Positions 1 to 11,268 are shown, counted from the first letter of the stretch. The stretch: DNA of 64,000 bases from Amblyomma americanum (GCF_052857255.1 NC_135505.1:24452269-24516268), one strand, 5' to 3'. Made by a program: numbers and translations. The notes: generated by a model from the letters alone, not told the origin.

Positions 1-360
1 AATCCTACAAACAGAATAAAACTAGCAGAGCTACCGAGGTTCATAAATAACAGCAAAGAAGCCGACGTAAGGAAGTTTATAATGAGATCATGGAGCATGT
101 TCTAAAGAACGGAGGAAGCCTGAAAGCGGTGAAACGTAGACTGGGCATAGGTAAACACTAGATGTATGCGTTAAGAGGCAAGGAGAGCAATATCATTAGC
201 AATATGCATAAGATACTTAAAGTAGTCGAAGATTTCTGCACGAATATATACACTGGCCAGTGTAAACAGTGTAAACAGAATGTTAATCTGAAAGACTAGC
301 GCACAGCAATGCGTCATCCCGCCAGTAAAGAAAGAGGCCGTAATAAACGTTTCAGGAGCA

Positions 361-642
361 ATGCAAACGGGAAAAGCAGCTGGTGAGGATCAGATAACAG
401 CAGCTCTGTTGAAGGATGGAGGGGGGACTCTAGTAGTAAAATTAGCCACCCTGCATAGGCAATGCCTTAAGGCCTCGATAGTACCAGAAGCTTGGAGGAA
501 AGCAAAAATTTTCTTAATTCATAAGAAAGGACATGTCAAGGACTTGAAAAATTACAGACCGATCAGCTTACTATCCGTTGCCTACAAGGTATTTACTAAG
601 GTAGTCGGTAATAGAGTCAGGGCAACCTCAGGCTTTAATTAA
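361..642 (+). pseudogene. RTE-type reverse transcriptase, N-terminal piece
   Basis: A 93-residue open stretch carries the start of the fingers/palm of an RTE reverse transcriptase: a GEDQITAALL block, then AWRKAKIFLIHKKG and NYRPISLLSVAYKVF. The frame breaks after NRVRA; the next block (QAGFRKGYSTL) continues from about 655 in damaged form. The palm with the catalytic Asp pair is not recognisable. It is part of the LINE covering 1-1798, not a separate gene. Confidence 0.7.
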
Positions 643-1162
643 CCAAGTGATCAAGCAGGTTTTCGTAAAGGATATTCCACACTACATAATTTTCTCACTA
701 TCAATCAGGTAATATAGCAATGCGCAGATTGTAATCAGCCTCTAGATATAGCTTTAATAGGTAACGAGAAAGCATTCGACTCACAGGAAACTCAGCAGTC
801 ACACAGGCATTGCGGAATCAGGATGTAGAAGAGCCGTATGTCAATATACGAAGACATATAAAGCCACTGCACAGCTACCATTGTCCTCCATTCGGTTAGC
901 AAACAAAATTCAATAAGTAAGCGCGTCAGGCAAGAAGACACGATCTCGCCAATGCTATTCACCCTCTCTTTACATGAGGAATTCCGAGGCCTGAATACAG
1001 AACAGTTGTGGATAATAATTAATGAACAATACTTAATCTGCGATTCGCTGATGACATTGCCTTGCTGAGTCACTTTGTAGGTGAACTGCAAATCGTGATC
1101 AATGTGTTGAATATGCAGAGCAAAATGGTGGGATTAAAAATAATATTCAGAAAACCAAAACG

Positions 1163-1526
1163 GTGTTAAACAGTCTACCTAGGGAACAGCAGTTCACAAT
1201 TGGCAGCGAGGTTCTGGAAATGGTAAAAGAATACGTCTGCTTAGGGCATGTACTAATAGCTGATCCGGATCATGAGATGGAAACCAGAAGGATAAGAATG
1301 GGGTTGTGTGCATATTGCAGGTTCTCTCAGATCATGAATGGCAGTTTACCATTATCCCTCAAGAGAAAGGTGTACAACAGCCGTACCTTGGCAGTACAGA
1401 CCTGCGTACGGGGTAGAAACGTGGAGGCTAACGAATAAGGTTCAGCTTAAGTTAAGGACAACGCGAGCCCTGGAAAGAAAAATGACAGGTGACAGGTGTA
1501 AGCGGGCAGATTGGGTGAGAGAATAA
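1163..1526 (+). pseudogene. RTE-type LINE, RT C-terminal region
   Basis: Two overlapping frames carry the region after the RT palm in RTE elements: EYVCLGHVLIADPDHE, a METRRIRMG block, SQIMNGSLPLSLKRKVYN, and after a frameshift LRTTRALERKMTGD and RADWVRE. In intact elements this is one polypeptide; here at least one frameshift near 1420 and a stop near 1527 split it. The following IKRKKWAWEGM stretch continues the same protein. Confidence 0.65.
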
Positions 1527-1798
1527 ACGTATGTTAATGGCATCCAAGTCGAAATCAAGAGAAAGAAATGGGCTTGGGAGGGCATGTAATGCGAAGGCAA
1601 GATAACCGCCGGTCCTTAAAGGTAACGGAGTGTATTCCAAGAGAAGACAAGCGTAGCAGGGGCGACAGAAGGTTAGTTGGGCGGATGGGATTAAGAAGCT
1701 CGCTGGCATAGGATGGGCGCAGCTGGCAAACGACATGGTTAATTGGAGAGACATGAGAGAGGCATTTGCCCTGGAGTGGTTGCAGTCAGGCTGATGAA

Positions 1799-2234
1799 GT
1801 ATTCTACGGCTCTCAAAGAGCATATCATGAATAGATTCCGTTCCTTCAGACAATCCTCAGCCATATACCGGATACCACATACGGCGAGCACTTTCGGCCC
1901 AGTACTCCGTATGATGACAACTGGCCGGTACGGCCTGCTCCTATGTCCTTCTCTTGTTTGTTACCACTGCGGTCAGCCGGGACGCATCTCGAGATTTTGT
2001 CCCCGCCGACAACCATCCCGGTACGGCTCCTCTACCTATCCTTCGTGGCCGGATTATCAACCTGTTCTTTGTCGGTGCCCATCCTACCCGCCTGATACCG
2101 GTAACCTATGGCCTGCACAAATGAGTAATTGTTCTACCGCATCGGATAGAAGTTTGACACCTCCTCCAGCTTTCCGAACTCGTCGATCTCCATCACCCCG
2201 ACGCCGCTCCTCCTCGCCTCTCCCGGACAACTAG
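1799..2234 (+). pseudogene. Gypsy-1 gag, nucleocapsid end
   Basis: The 3' end of gag, read in the frame ending at 2234. A retroviral-type zinc knuckle sits at 1959-2000 (CYHCGQPGRISRFC). The family pattern is Cx2Cx4Hx4C; here the His is Arg (CGC instead of an expected CAC), which should stop zinc binding. Downstream is a Ser/Pro/Arg-rich tail (RSPSPRRRSSSP), usual for gag C-termini. The capsid part is missing. Confidence 0.7.
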
Positions 2235-2318
2235 TCGACGCGACCGATGGGGTTGAGGTCCCTGGAAGTCTGATGCCGGAACAGACCACTGCTTGTAGTT
2301 TGGTTACGGAACAAAGTG

Positions 2319-2964
2319 AATGTGCTAGTGGATGGTGTACCTGTGATGGCTTTACTGCATACTGGTGCTGCTGTTTCATTTATGAGTGTTGCGCTTAAGT
2401 GTCTCCTAGGACGTAAAGTTGTGTTTCGAGGGGGCAAGAATGTCCAGTTTTTGGAGTGAGTAGCGAATCGTTGCTTCAGTTGGAGTGTGTATTGTTAAGG
2501 CTTCCTTGAGTGGTGAATTGTTAACCACGGGAATGGCAGTGCTCGCCCGATCGACGCACGACGTTATTCGTGGCCTCGACTTTCTGCAGATGCGTGGCGC
2601 TAACGACGACTGCCACACCGGGGAGCTCAGCGTCGGCAAATGTTTCACCACTGGCCTTGTGGAAGGCTCGCGCAGTGGAGAGAGTGGGTCCTGTGTTACC
2701 CGATATACTGTCACGCCTCCTCCTTCGGCTGTATGCGTACCGGATTCCTGCCCCGATACCACTATCGACGTGTTTGATGCGACTGTGGAGCCGAATCATT
2801 TGACCTGGATGAAGAAGAATATCTTGGTTCCGCATGCCATGGTTTCCGTCAGCAACCGACACACTGAACTGTGGACAGTTAATTGTTCGACCGAATTTGT
2901 AGTTCTGCCTGATTGCATGAAGCTTGTGTCATGCAGCCATGACTCGCCGGCATCCGTTGCCTAG
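2319..2964 (+). pseudogene. Gypsy-1 aspartic protease region
   Basis: A retropepsin-like stretch NVLVDGVPVMALLHTGAAVS starts at 2319. The catalytic D-T/S-G triad is H-T-G (2358-2366), so the catalytic Asp is lost. The C-terminal half is in another frame (2485-2964) and contains THDVIRGLDFLQMRGA, the usual second conserved block of Gypsy proteases. Frameshifted and catalytically dead. Confidence 0.7.
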
Positions 2965-3201
2965 GTTATCGACCCCTTGGGCGCAACAGCGCCAGAGCTT
3001 TACGACGAGTGCAGTTACTTTTGCATGATCGTCAACTGGCTTTCCACGCATGAGCGCCGTACTCTGTTAGCCATCCTCGTTCGAAATTCCACTATGTTTG
3101 ACTTCTCACAGCCCGGCGGCTCATCTTCCATCCCCTCGTCTCGGACCCTGCGCACAGTTGACATTGGCGTCTAAAATCCCATCCGACAAAAGTCCTACCG
3201 A

Positions 3202-3975
3202 GTGTCACCGTATGAACACAAGGTGATCAATGAACAAGTGAAGGTATTAACCAAAGGTGCTATACAAGAGTCGTCGAGTCCCTGGGCTGCTTCTGTAATT
3301 GTTCTTCAAAAGAAGGATGGATCATGGCGTTTCTACATGGATTACCGTCGTCTAAATGCCGTCAAAACGAAAGATGTATACCCCCTCCCTCGAATCGACG
3401 GTACCATCGATTGTTTATTTTCAGCCTCCTACTTCTCTTCTATTGACCTCCGGTCAGAGTATTGGCAAATCCCTATGCATGCCGCGGACAAAGAGAGAAC
3501 AGCGTTCCTTACGAATGACAGCCTTTATTAATTTAATGCAATGCCATTCGGGATTTTTCATGCACCTGCCACTTTCGAGAGATTTATGGACACTATACTC
3601 CGTGGTTTTAAATGGCAAATATGCATGTGCTATCTACACGATGTTGTTATTTTCGGAAAGACGTTCAGTGAGCACAACGATCGTTTAGCTCTCGTCCTTG
3701 ACTTCATGCGCAAAGCTGGCCTCGTGCTTAGCTCTAAAAAGTGTCACCTTGGTGCGCTTCAAGCGTTAGTGCTTCGACACCTAGTTGGCAAAGACGGCGT
3801 GATACCTGATCCAGCCAAGACTGAAGCTCTCGAGTCGTTCAAGCCGCCACAGTGTGTCTCAGAGATGCGAAGTTTCTTGGACTTTTCCTCCTACTTTCGC
3901 CGCTTTATTCAACGCTTTGCCGACATTGCATACCCGCTGACAGGCCGGCTTCAGAAAGATGTGGCTTTCAAGTGA
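3202..3975 (+). pseudogene. Gypsy-1 reverse transcriptase
   Basis: Nearly complete Ty3/Gypsy RT in two abutting stretches (3202-3531 and 3541-3975) separated by a TAA. Motifs in order: SPWAASVIVLQKKDGSWRF, DYRRLNAVKTKDVYPLPRI, FSSIDLRSEYWQIPM, then MPFGIFHAPATFERFMD, the catalytic box at 3631-3642, and KCHLGALQALVLRHLVGKDG. The catalytic YLDD reads YLHD, so the first Asp of the pair is lost. The thumb/connection region SFLDFSSYFRRFIQRFADIA follows. Confidence 0.85.
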
Positions 3976-4059
3976 ACCCCTGAGTGCGACTCCACCTTCC
4001 GGCAACTAAAATTCCTTTTTACGCCACACCCTGTACTTCGCCAATTCGATCCCTCCACC

Positions 4060-5290
4060 CCCACAGCGATTCATAGAGGCAAGTGGTGTTGGCCTCGGCG
4101 CTGTGCTTGTCCAGCGCTGGGATAACAAAGAGCACGTTGTTGCGTACGCGAATTGCTCGTTCAGTAACCCGGAGCGCAATTATACGGTCACCGAGCAGGA
4201 ACGCCCCGCCGTTGTCTTCGCCACGCAGCGTTTTGCTTTCATATCTATGTCGCGAATTGGAAGAGCATCCCTGACTGTCGAAGGGGAACGCTATCGCGTA
4301 TAGGTTCGAAAGAAACAACGAAGAGTTCAGAAGAAACAAAACGAAGCCGTATTTATAATTTAAAGGAAGCGGCCAATAAGAAACGGAAGCGAAAACACGA
4401 AAAACAAACACTGAACACGGCTACAACACTAGAGAATAAAGGAAAGAGTTCACCGGGTACTGAGCGTCCCAGATGAAGCGGGATGACTTGCAGACAGGAC
4501 GCACACGGGTGGATGTAGTGCGACGCGTCGCTGGCGTTGCGGCCAAGGAAGCGGCGAAAGAGAGCCGGGTGGTATTAGGGGCGGAGAGGAACACAGGGAG
4601 ATGCCGGTGGTATCCTGTCAACAGCCCGAAGAACTTGTCCGAGCAGGAAGAAAAAGCGTAGCCGAGAACCGTCGACGGCGTCCTGAACCGGCGGAGGCTT
4701 AAAGCCAAGACTGCCTTTCGGCAGCACGGACCCTCAGTCAATCGGCTGCCACGTCAGCCCTTGCAATGAACGCAGGAGGGTCCCGTCGGTGATCCAAGGG
4801 AAGTCCACGGCAGAACGGACCCAACGTCCGACGGCTGCCACCCCCACATTTGAATGACACGATCTCCGCCGCGCTGTCTTCTTTCGCACCTCGGTTTTCT
4901 GATACGTCAGCTCTGCGCTCCTCGTGCTCGTCACGCTCTTCGTCGCCGTCGCCTCGCGCACATCGCTCGCACGCACACACGCGCAACGCTGAGCTGACAC
5001 GCGTAGCGCTCTGCTGTCCGACGCACCACTGTCCACGCACCGCGTTCAAAAATCCCCGAACGATTTCGTGTGCACATCACATACGGACGCCTGTCACTAT
5101 CCTCACCGACCATCGCGTCCTCTGCTGGCTTGTTAACCTTCGTGACCAGTGTAGACGCCTTGCATGGTGAGATTTCGGCTATAAGAGTTTGACTGCACAG
5201 TCGCTTACAAGGGCGGTCGCAGGCACGCTTACGCTGACTGTTTTTCGCGGTTGCCTCTTGCAGAGACGGGGCCTAATGTCGATAATTTCA
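4060..5290 (+). pseudogene. Gypsy-1 RNase H, split in two
   Basis: The first half (about 4060-4252) reads EASGVGLGAVLVQRWDNKEH, then NPERNYTVTEQE and ATQRF. The catalytic Asp of the usual TDAS motif is Glu. The second half resumes at about 5086 with ILTDHRVLCWLVNLRD, which carries the conserved TDH. An ~830 bp unrelated segment lies between. Together they match one RNase H domain of a Gypsy pol. Confidence 0.7.
4253..5085. other. ~830 bp insertion inside Gypsy-1 RNase H
   Basis: RNase H homology stops near 4252 and resumes near 5086. The inserted DNA is AT-rich at its left end (about 4300-4440) and GC-rich on the right (4850-5060). A TATAAAT-like sequence near 4350 on the minus strand and an AATAAA near 4435 are compatible with a solo LTR, but clean TG...CA ends with a target duplication could not be fixed. 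Short GC-driven open frames on both strands match no family I know. Confidence 0.45.
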
Positions 5291-5379
5291 ACCACTGTGT
5301 CGCATCAGTGTCATAGTTTGTTTTTCCTGATTTTACCACATTCAAAGCGGAACAGTAGAAAGATTTAACACTCTGGACT

Positions 5380-6549
5380 CTCCTTGCGGAGACTGAAGAG
5401 ACCTCCAATACAAAACACTTCTGCGTGCGAGATGTTCTCCTATGGAAGAAAAACTATTCTTCTACAGGCCGGCGCTTCCTCCTGGCAGTTTCGAAGAGTC
5501 TGTACACCTTTGTCTTGCAGGCCATGCACGACGACCCTACATCTGGACAACTTGGGTCAGCACGCTTCTAATATCCGAAAATATGGGCCACTACTGAGCG
5601 GTACGTCGCCAGCTCCACTCAGTGTCAACGATATAAGCGCCGTACATGCGTTGCATCTGGTCATTTTCACCCTTCTACACCACCTTCTGCATCTTTCGAG
5701 CATGTGGGCATGGACCTTTTGGGCCCGTTAACCATATCCTATCATGGGAACCGCTGCATAGTGGTTTGAGTTGATTACCTTACCCGGTATTGCGAAACGG
5801 CAGCGCTACCCTCGTCTACAGGGTATCATGGGTCCTCCTTTATGCTGCGCTTCACAGTTTTCCGCATGGACCCCAAAAATTACCATCAGTGACCATGGTC
5901 GCGAATTCACCGCTGATTTCGTGGAGCAGCTTCTCCTTTCATATGCATCGCATTCTCAACATTGCTCTTCCTAACATCTCCAGACGAATGGGCCAACTGA
6001 GCGCATGAAACGATCACTAACATGCTATCAATGTACGTTGATTCAAGGCACAAAACCTGGGACAGCGTCCTGCCGTTCATCACTTATGCTTTCAGTACGC
6101 GCGCCTTGAGACTACTGGCTTCAGCCCCTTCTTTTTACTATATGCTGCCCCCCCCCCCCCCACGCTACACCCTGGACACCATGCTACCATTTTCTGCCGA
6201 GCCTCATGAAGATCGCTCCATAGGCGATACACCCTGTCTCGCCGAAGAGGCGCCTTGCCCGCCTTCGTAATCTCGCCTCCCGAGATCGTTCCAAAGCGCG
6301 CTACGATGCCCACCGCCGTCACGTCACTTACAGCCCTGGGGATTTCGTCTTGTTGTGGCGGCCTCTCCGAAAGCGGGGACTGTCCCAGAAGCTGCTGTGC
6401 CACTGCGATGTACCCTATGTTATTATTGAGCAAATAAACGAGCTCAATTACCGCATAGCACGTCTCACGGCAATAGGTCGTCGTTCTGAACGAACTGAGG
6501 TGACTCACGTTGCCCGGCTGAAACCCTACCATTCGCGTGGTGCTTTTTA
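5380..6549 (+). pseudogene. Gypsy-1 integrase, frameshifted
   Basis: Integrase remnants in several frames: LQAMHDDPTSG (zinc-binding region), CQRYKRRT, FEHVGMDLLGPL near 5700 (first catalytic Asp), VDYLTRYCETAALP, MLSMYVDSRHKTWDSVLPF near 6022-6080, and the C-terminal SPGDFVLLWRPLRKRGLSQK to VTHVARLKPYHSRGAF, ending at 6549. The core with the second Asp is scrambled. A poly-C run sits at about 6148. Inactive. Confidence 0.75.
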
Positions 6550-6584
6550 ACTCGTCCTTCGGTCTTCGGCTGCGTAGGAGGAAG

Positions 6585-6742
6585 TGTGATGCTCATGAAG
6601 AAGCGATGCCTATTCCGTTTGGTCGGCACCGCTTACTACGCAGAAGATGTAGAGAACAAGGTGGCTGCGTCCCGTGCTCGGCAAGTGGACCCAGCTTGTC
6701 TCAGTCACCCGACGTGGTCTGAATAAATCCCTAGTCGTAACA
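6585..6742 (+). repeat. Candidate 3' LTR of Gypsy-1
   Basis: Directly after integrase a purine run (AGGAGGAAG) is followed by TGTGATGC, and the segment ends CGTAACA at 6742, giving TG...CA ends. AATAAA lies near the 3' end at 6723. The 5' LTR is outside the window or lost, so the limits cannot be checked by comparing two LTRs. Confidence 0.45.
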
Positions 6743-7679
6743 ATATAAAGAAATTTTCAAATCTCCTTGCAAAGCAATGCAACGCAATCGAACCTTTCGA
6801 AGAAAAGGAAACAAAACTCAACGCAAATTAACAGCTTCAAACTGCAAAATCTTGTCCCTGTCTTTTGTCTTACTTAACATTGCCCGCATGAACGCAAATC
6901 CTGAAACACAGGCGAACGAAAACCTATTCGTTGCGTGAGGAGCAGCACTGAGAATGGAGAGCCAAACTAAATACAAAAAAGCCGGTGCGTACAAAATGTT
7001 TAGTATAGAGAAAAACTCATTTGAAACCGTATATTTGCTCTGCAGCGGAGATGGCCACTTTATGTTATGGAGGAACAGATAGGCAGAGGTTAGAAGAAAG
7101 ATAAAAGCAATTGCTCTCAATCTTACGGGGCAGTTGGGTGTTACACGTGCAAGCCGGATCCAGAAGTGATGAAACAAAAACAAAAGCGATCGCCAAAGGA
7201 ATCGACGTGGGCACGTACCAGGGGCACATAGTTATCCCCACCGACTTCAGTCGTCGAGTGAGCGCACCTCTGTAAAAAAAAGAAAAATTTAGCGCTAAAA
7301 ATTGTAAGAGCAGTAGAGAGTTGAAACATTGTTTTAAGCTATATGATAACATCGGGCCTTAGACACCAAGTCGATACTGCTTACGAAAAGAAACACTTAG
7401 AACACCATTCATACGCACGAACTATAACACGCAACATTTAAACTACCAAGTCCTCCTATTTTTAAATAACATAGGAAACAGGATTGATTTCAGGGCGAGT
7501 ATTTCAAAGTCACTCAGAAGATTCCTGCTGGAGAGTGAAATAATAAATATTTAACTTTAGAATTTCTCCTGGCGTTGCTTTGTAAAAATATAATAATTTA
7601 ACTTTCTGTTTAAACGTGTGCTACGTATATTTGATGTATTTTATACGCCTGTTAATGTTTTTACAGTTTTATTTTCTGT
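6743..7679. other. Anonymous AT-rich DNA
   Basis: I see no family I can name here. Short open frames on the minus strand near 6818-7352 are AT-driven and have no recognisable motif. Confidence 0.5.
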
Positions 7680-7870
7680 TCACTTTCAACGTTTGCTGTC
7701 TGTAAAAGATGTATGGTATATGCTTGCAAGGTTTGTTTCAAATTGAGCCTTGTCTGCCGTTACTGCGCGATAGGGCCGGAGCCCCTGTCAGGCTACGCCT
7801 TTATCGCATGCTTTATTGCGCGTTTGTTAAGTGTTTAACAATGAATAAACTTCAATGAAATCTTGAAAAA
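7680..7870 (+). mobile_element. LINE 3' end, CR1/L2-like
   Basis: The stretch runs through GGGCCGGAGCCCCTGTCAGG to CAATGAATAAACTTCAATG and ends in an A-rich tail (about 7865-7873). A GC-rich hairpin-like block followed by AATAAACTT and an A tail is typical of CR1/L2-type LINE 3' ends in ticks. No coding part is attached, so it is a strongly 5'-truncated copy. Assignment is from pattern memory. Confidence 0.45.
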
Positions 7871-8443
7871 AAACGAGTGACGGTTGACATATCACAGTAA
7901 AAAGTTTTACTACATTCGTGAGCGTTACGAGAAGGAGCAAATGGCTTGCTCAAAACTGCAAATTTTCTTGTTATTCGTGAGGAAAATTGAGAATTACTTT
8001 TAAATACTATTCACCAAGAGAAAAACAAGCTACAAAACAGTAAAACTGCGCTTATCACACAATTATGAAGCAATCAACAAATGAGTGCTCTAAATTTGTT
8101 CCTCGCATATTTCTGACTTCTGGCAGATGCTGCAGCGAGAGACAGTTCTTCCGCGTACTTAAAGGCGCTATACGTCGGAAAGTCAGCAATATTTTTCAAT
8201 AATTCCAAGGCTCCCTTACGTCATTTCAAAGCTAGCTTTAGTGACATTAGTTGAACACATTTCACTCTAGCCAAACACATTCAGAACAAGCGCAGCATTT
8301 TCTGGTATATCTGTCCAGACAAGTGGTCACGATGCCTCATCCAAACAACTAATTGCACTAAATCTTCGCAGTCCCCAAGTCGGGCCGTGCACATGTACCC
8401 ATGCCAAGGCGTGGGTTCGACTAGCAACCGGTGGCGCCTCACT
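7871..8443. other. No feature recognised
   Basis: AT-rich sequence without interpretable open frames or repeats that I can identify. Confidence 0.5.
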
Positions 8444-8542
8444 GTGGGTGGTGCAGCGCGAAGCAGACGAAAGACAAAAGTCTGTCGTCGAGCGGTGCTT
8501 TTGTACTTTTGTTTTTCTTCCGTATCGCGTTGTACCACTCAC
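8444..8542. repeat. Imperfect foldback repeat, ~37-bp arms
   Basis: The left arm 8444-8480 and right arm 8506-8542 are inverted copies with about 8 mismatches in 37 positions and a ~25 nt loop. As a result both strands read similar peptides. No element class is assigned. Confidence 0.55.
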
Positions 8543-8839
8543 ACCAAACCATTCCCAGCTGTCCGTCCTTCTTCAGATGACGGCTGGAATTCTTCATCAC
8601 CTGAGATCGTTTCAGAAGAACCCCTATTAAAATGACTCACCAGTTTATGCAGCCCACGAGGCGCTTCAGGCGCAAAAAGCTATGAGCATCACCCCCACTC
8701 CTAGTGCGCAGTTTTCAGAATGGCCGTTCTTTTATGGCGATGTCGTCCACTATGACGGCTGGCACTCGCCACGTTCACTTGCGAGAACTATGATTGTTAT
8801 TCTGTACTCAGGTTGAGGTGCAGAGTTGCGGCCTGAACA

Positions 8840-9530
8840 AAGAGAAAGAGAGAGAAAGTAATTTAATTAAAGGAAATGTGGAGAGTTCAGCCTGCGGTAA
8901 TGTGACCCTGGCCTGCTACTCCACACCGGGAAAGGCGAAAAGGGCAGTAAAACAAGATTGAGGGTATGAATGAAGGATGATGATCTCATAATACAATGAA
9001 TTGCTCGGAATGGTTGGGTGAGAGGAGACTACACACGCACTGGGCGGCACTCAACTCGTCAGACGACACGTAGCACATGGAGCGCATGTCTTCCTCGTGC
9101 AGTATACATGCTGTGCACACGCACACACACTGCAGAGGTGCAGGGAAGGGCTCTGCGCACTCTCACATCCTGGCTCAAACGGGTGTGCACTCACATCGCG
9201 CACTGACCGCCGTGTAGACGCTCACAGAGCAGCACGCGCTTGTGTCCGAGACGGGAATCGAGGCCTGTTTCAGTGAAAAACCTGAGAAGACCATTCCATA
9301 CCTGCCGTCAGAGAGGTTCGCCCAGGCGCCTAGGGTAGTTTCCTAAGAGAGAGGGCGTCCGTCCAACTGCCTGAGAGTATTTCTCAAGGCCCTCCTCGCA
9401 TCAGGGTATTGAGGGCACCCGCAAATAATGTGATGGATTGTCTCTGCATAGCCTGAACAAATATTGCGTGCCATTTACAACCTGCTTCCGTAGTGTATCA
9501 GGTTAATCGGGGAAATATAAATATAGGAGC
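8840..9530 (-). mobile_element. LINE C-terminal fragment with 3' UTR
   Basis: Read on the minus strand, 9470-9350 encodes GYAETIHHIICGCPQYPDAR followed by LRQLDGRPLS and a stop. This is the Cys/His knuckle at the C-terminus of RNase H-bearing LINEs. The 3' UTR runs down to about 8840, where the minus strand reads AACTCTCCACATTTCC, then TTTAATTAAATTAC and a CT-rich tail. 5' truncated; RT and RNase H are absent. Confidence 0.6.
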
Positions 9531-10261
9531 GACCTGTTCAGTATCATTTCAAAATGCTGCGAGGAGTAACATATCAATACGGAAAAAAGCTATGACATAC
9601 AAGCTGACTTTTTTCTTTTTTGTTAATACGGAAGCTCCAGGCTTAGTAAACACAGACGTCTGTACAAGGGCCTCCAGGTGTCAGAGAAGATTTATGGTGC
9701 TAGTCGCACTCCCATTGTTTCAGCAAATTCCGTTAATCATGTCACTGCACCTTCTTCTCGTTCACTCCTGATTAAGTTTAAAAAACAAAGCTAAATGCAA
9801 AAAGAGCCTTCCCTGGCGATTTCACAGCGTACATCAACAACTAGCAGATAAACGTCATGTGCCCGGTCACTTGAAATCGCCTCCCGATCATATCACAGCC
9901 AGGGATTGACAGTGATGTGACCAGTCACGACCTATCACCGCGTGACTACTGCCACCCACGTCACAAATGCGGAACCAATGTCCGTGCTGCCGTTGCGATC
10001 TTTGTTGCAGCCGTGGTTCGCGCAAAATTTTTAGGTCTTACACATCTGCTACGGGTCTAAGGCATTAGCAAAAGGCAGTCACAGCTTTGAGTCAGGTTTC
10101 GCTTAGTATTTGCAGCTTAAGAAAAAGTTACGTGTCTGGCAGTACCACTGAGCATTATCAGAAATTACAGTCGTATCTGGGTCCGCGGCGGCTCTTTTGC
10201 TACATGTAGTGCAGCGATTTCCAGGTTCTGGTGCGCAATCGCAGTGCTTTGTCGACGGCGA
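9531..10261. other. No feature recognised
   Basis: Mixed-composition sequence with short frames only; nothing I can assign. Confidence 0.45.
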
Positions 10262-10833
10262 GGACATTATTATTTATTTATTTTATTTATTTATTACATA
10301 CTGTTGGCCTCCATTTGAGGACGTAACAGGATCGGGTGCACATACATGCAAAACATGCCAAATAAAATTAAAAGACAAGCAACACAGAAGGATTTTTACA
10401 ACTTTTGCACAAAGATACATGTAAATCGCACGTTGTCACAGTGTTAACAATTTTCAAAGTCGTTTGTGAGCTTCGATACGAATCCTTAATGACACATCTG
10501 GTTCACAATATCAGGAGGAAACATATTCCACTTATGAATCACATGTGGGAAAAATGAAAATTTGAGTGCATCACTACAGTACCTGTAATCGGATACATGC
10601 TTTTCGTGTTTTATTCTTGTGACACGTGTGTTAGGCTCAAACAGATATATAGTCTTATCAAGTTTTGTGCCATAATTCAAAAGAGGAACAGAACCACCTC
10701 TTCCCTTCTTCCACCTCTTCTCAACCATCATTTCTGAATCGTACAGCAGAAAGACACCGATGACCATGCCGAAGTTGTCTCCCTCTACACAGAGGCGTCT
10801 AGGCTGCATCATGTGCCGCAAAAGATCTCTCAC
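10262..10833 (-). mobile_element. CR1/L2-like LINE, C-terminal fragment
   Basis: The minus-strand frame 10833-10486 ends with RIKHEKHVSDYRYCSDALKF followed by SFFPHVIHKWNMFPPDIV. This is the terminal block of CR1/L2-type ORF2 proteins. The 3' UTR continues to an (AATA)n-like tail at 10262-10300 (TTATTTATTTATTTTATT on the plus strand). The RT palm is missing. A related fragment lies at 22746-23420. Confidence 0.65.
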
Positions 10834-11092
10834 AGCTTCAATGCCTCTTCAGAGAGCCCTGCCTGTTGGGAGGCTGTGAATTTGCACAAAAAGGCCTTCT
10901 GAAAAGTGCAAACACTTGTGTGCAGCATTTATTCACGGCTACAGGCAAGGCCCTTTGCGGTTTTTACCAAACTGAGTGCGCATAGCGAAGTGTTGAAGTG
11001 TTTTGCTTCTATTATGTAAAAAGGAGCAGCCGGCGCCACAATCAGGCACCAGCTCCTCCATTTATGTCCATGTCAATAACAAAAAAAGAGAT

Positions 11093-11268
11093 CCCGGCCG
11101 CGGCGGTCGAATTTTGATACAGGCGAAATTCTAGAGGCCCGTGTACGGTGGGATGTCAGTGCACGTGAATGAACCCTAGGCGGCCGGAATTTCCGGAGGC
11201 CTTCACTACGGCGTCCCTCATAGCCTGCGTTCTTTGGGACGTTAAACACTCATAAACCAAACCAGTAA
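11093..11268 (+). mobile_element. tRNA-derived SINE, subtype B, 5' truncated
   Basis: The copy starts at the end of the tRNA-like head (GATCCCGGCCGCGGCGG) and continues with GAAATTCTAGAGGCCCGTG, GATGTCAGTGCACGTGAA and a CGTCCCTCATAGCC to GGGACGTTAAACAC 3' end. Box A is missing. Subtype B differs from subtype A in its 3' half, while head and middle are shared. Confidence 0.75.

Larger units (their letters stand above)
1..1798 (+). mobile_element. RTE-clade LINE, 3' part, decayed
   Basis: This is the C-terminal two thirds of a non-LTR retrotransposon of the RTE/BovB type; its 5' end lies left of the window. Pieces of reverse transcriptase appear in several frames: KAAGEDQITAALL and NYRPISLLSVAYK near 370-600, QAGFRKGYSTLHNF near 655-700, then YVCLGHVLIADPDHEMETRR and LPLSLKRKVYN near 1225-1375, and ERKMTGDRCKRADW near 1475-1520. 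The last conserved part (WAQLANDMVNWRDMREAF) reaches about 1775, and the copy seems to end at TGATGA near 1798. Many stops and frameshifts make it inactive. It directly abuts Gypsy gag sequence, so it probably inserted into that element. Clade assignment is by motif recognition only. Confidence 0.75.
1799..6742 (+). mobile_element. Ty3/Gypsy LTR retrotransposon (Gypsy-1), decayed, 5' truncated
   Basis: The domain order is the usual one for Ty3/Gypsy: gag zinc knuckle (about 1959), protease (about 2319), RT (3202-3975), RNase H (4060 onward), integrase (5380-6549), then a short candidate 3' LTR. The 5' LTR and most of gag are missing because the sequence starts against the 3' end of the RTE LINE. 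RNase H is interrupted by an unrelated ~830 bp segment (4253-5085). There are many frameshifts, and key residues of the zinc knuckle, protease and RT are changed. Not functional. No relation to a host gene is seen. Confidence 0.85.

Noticed and set aside
4734..5170. Overlapping ~100-residue frames on both strands in the Gypsy-1 insertion
   Set aside because: GC-rich composition gives long frames on both strands; no motif, and the right one runs into RNase H (ILTDHRVLCWL).
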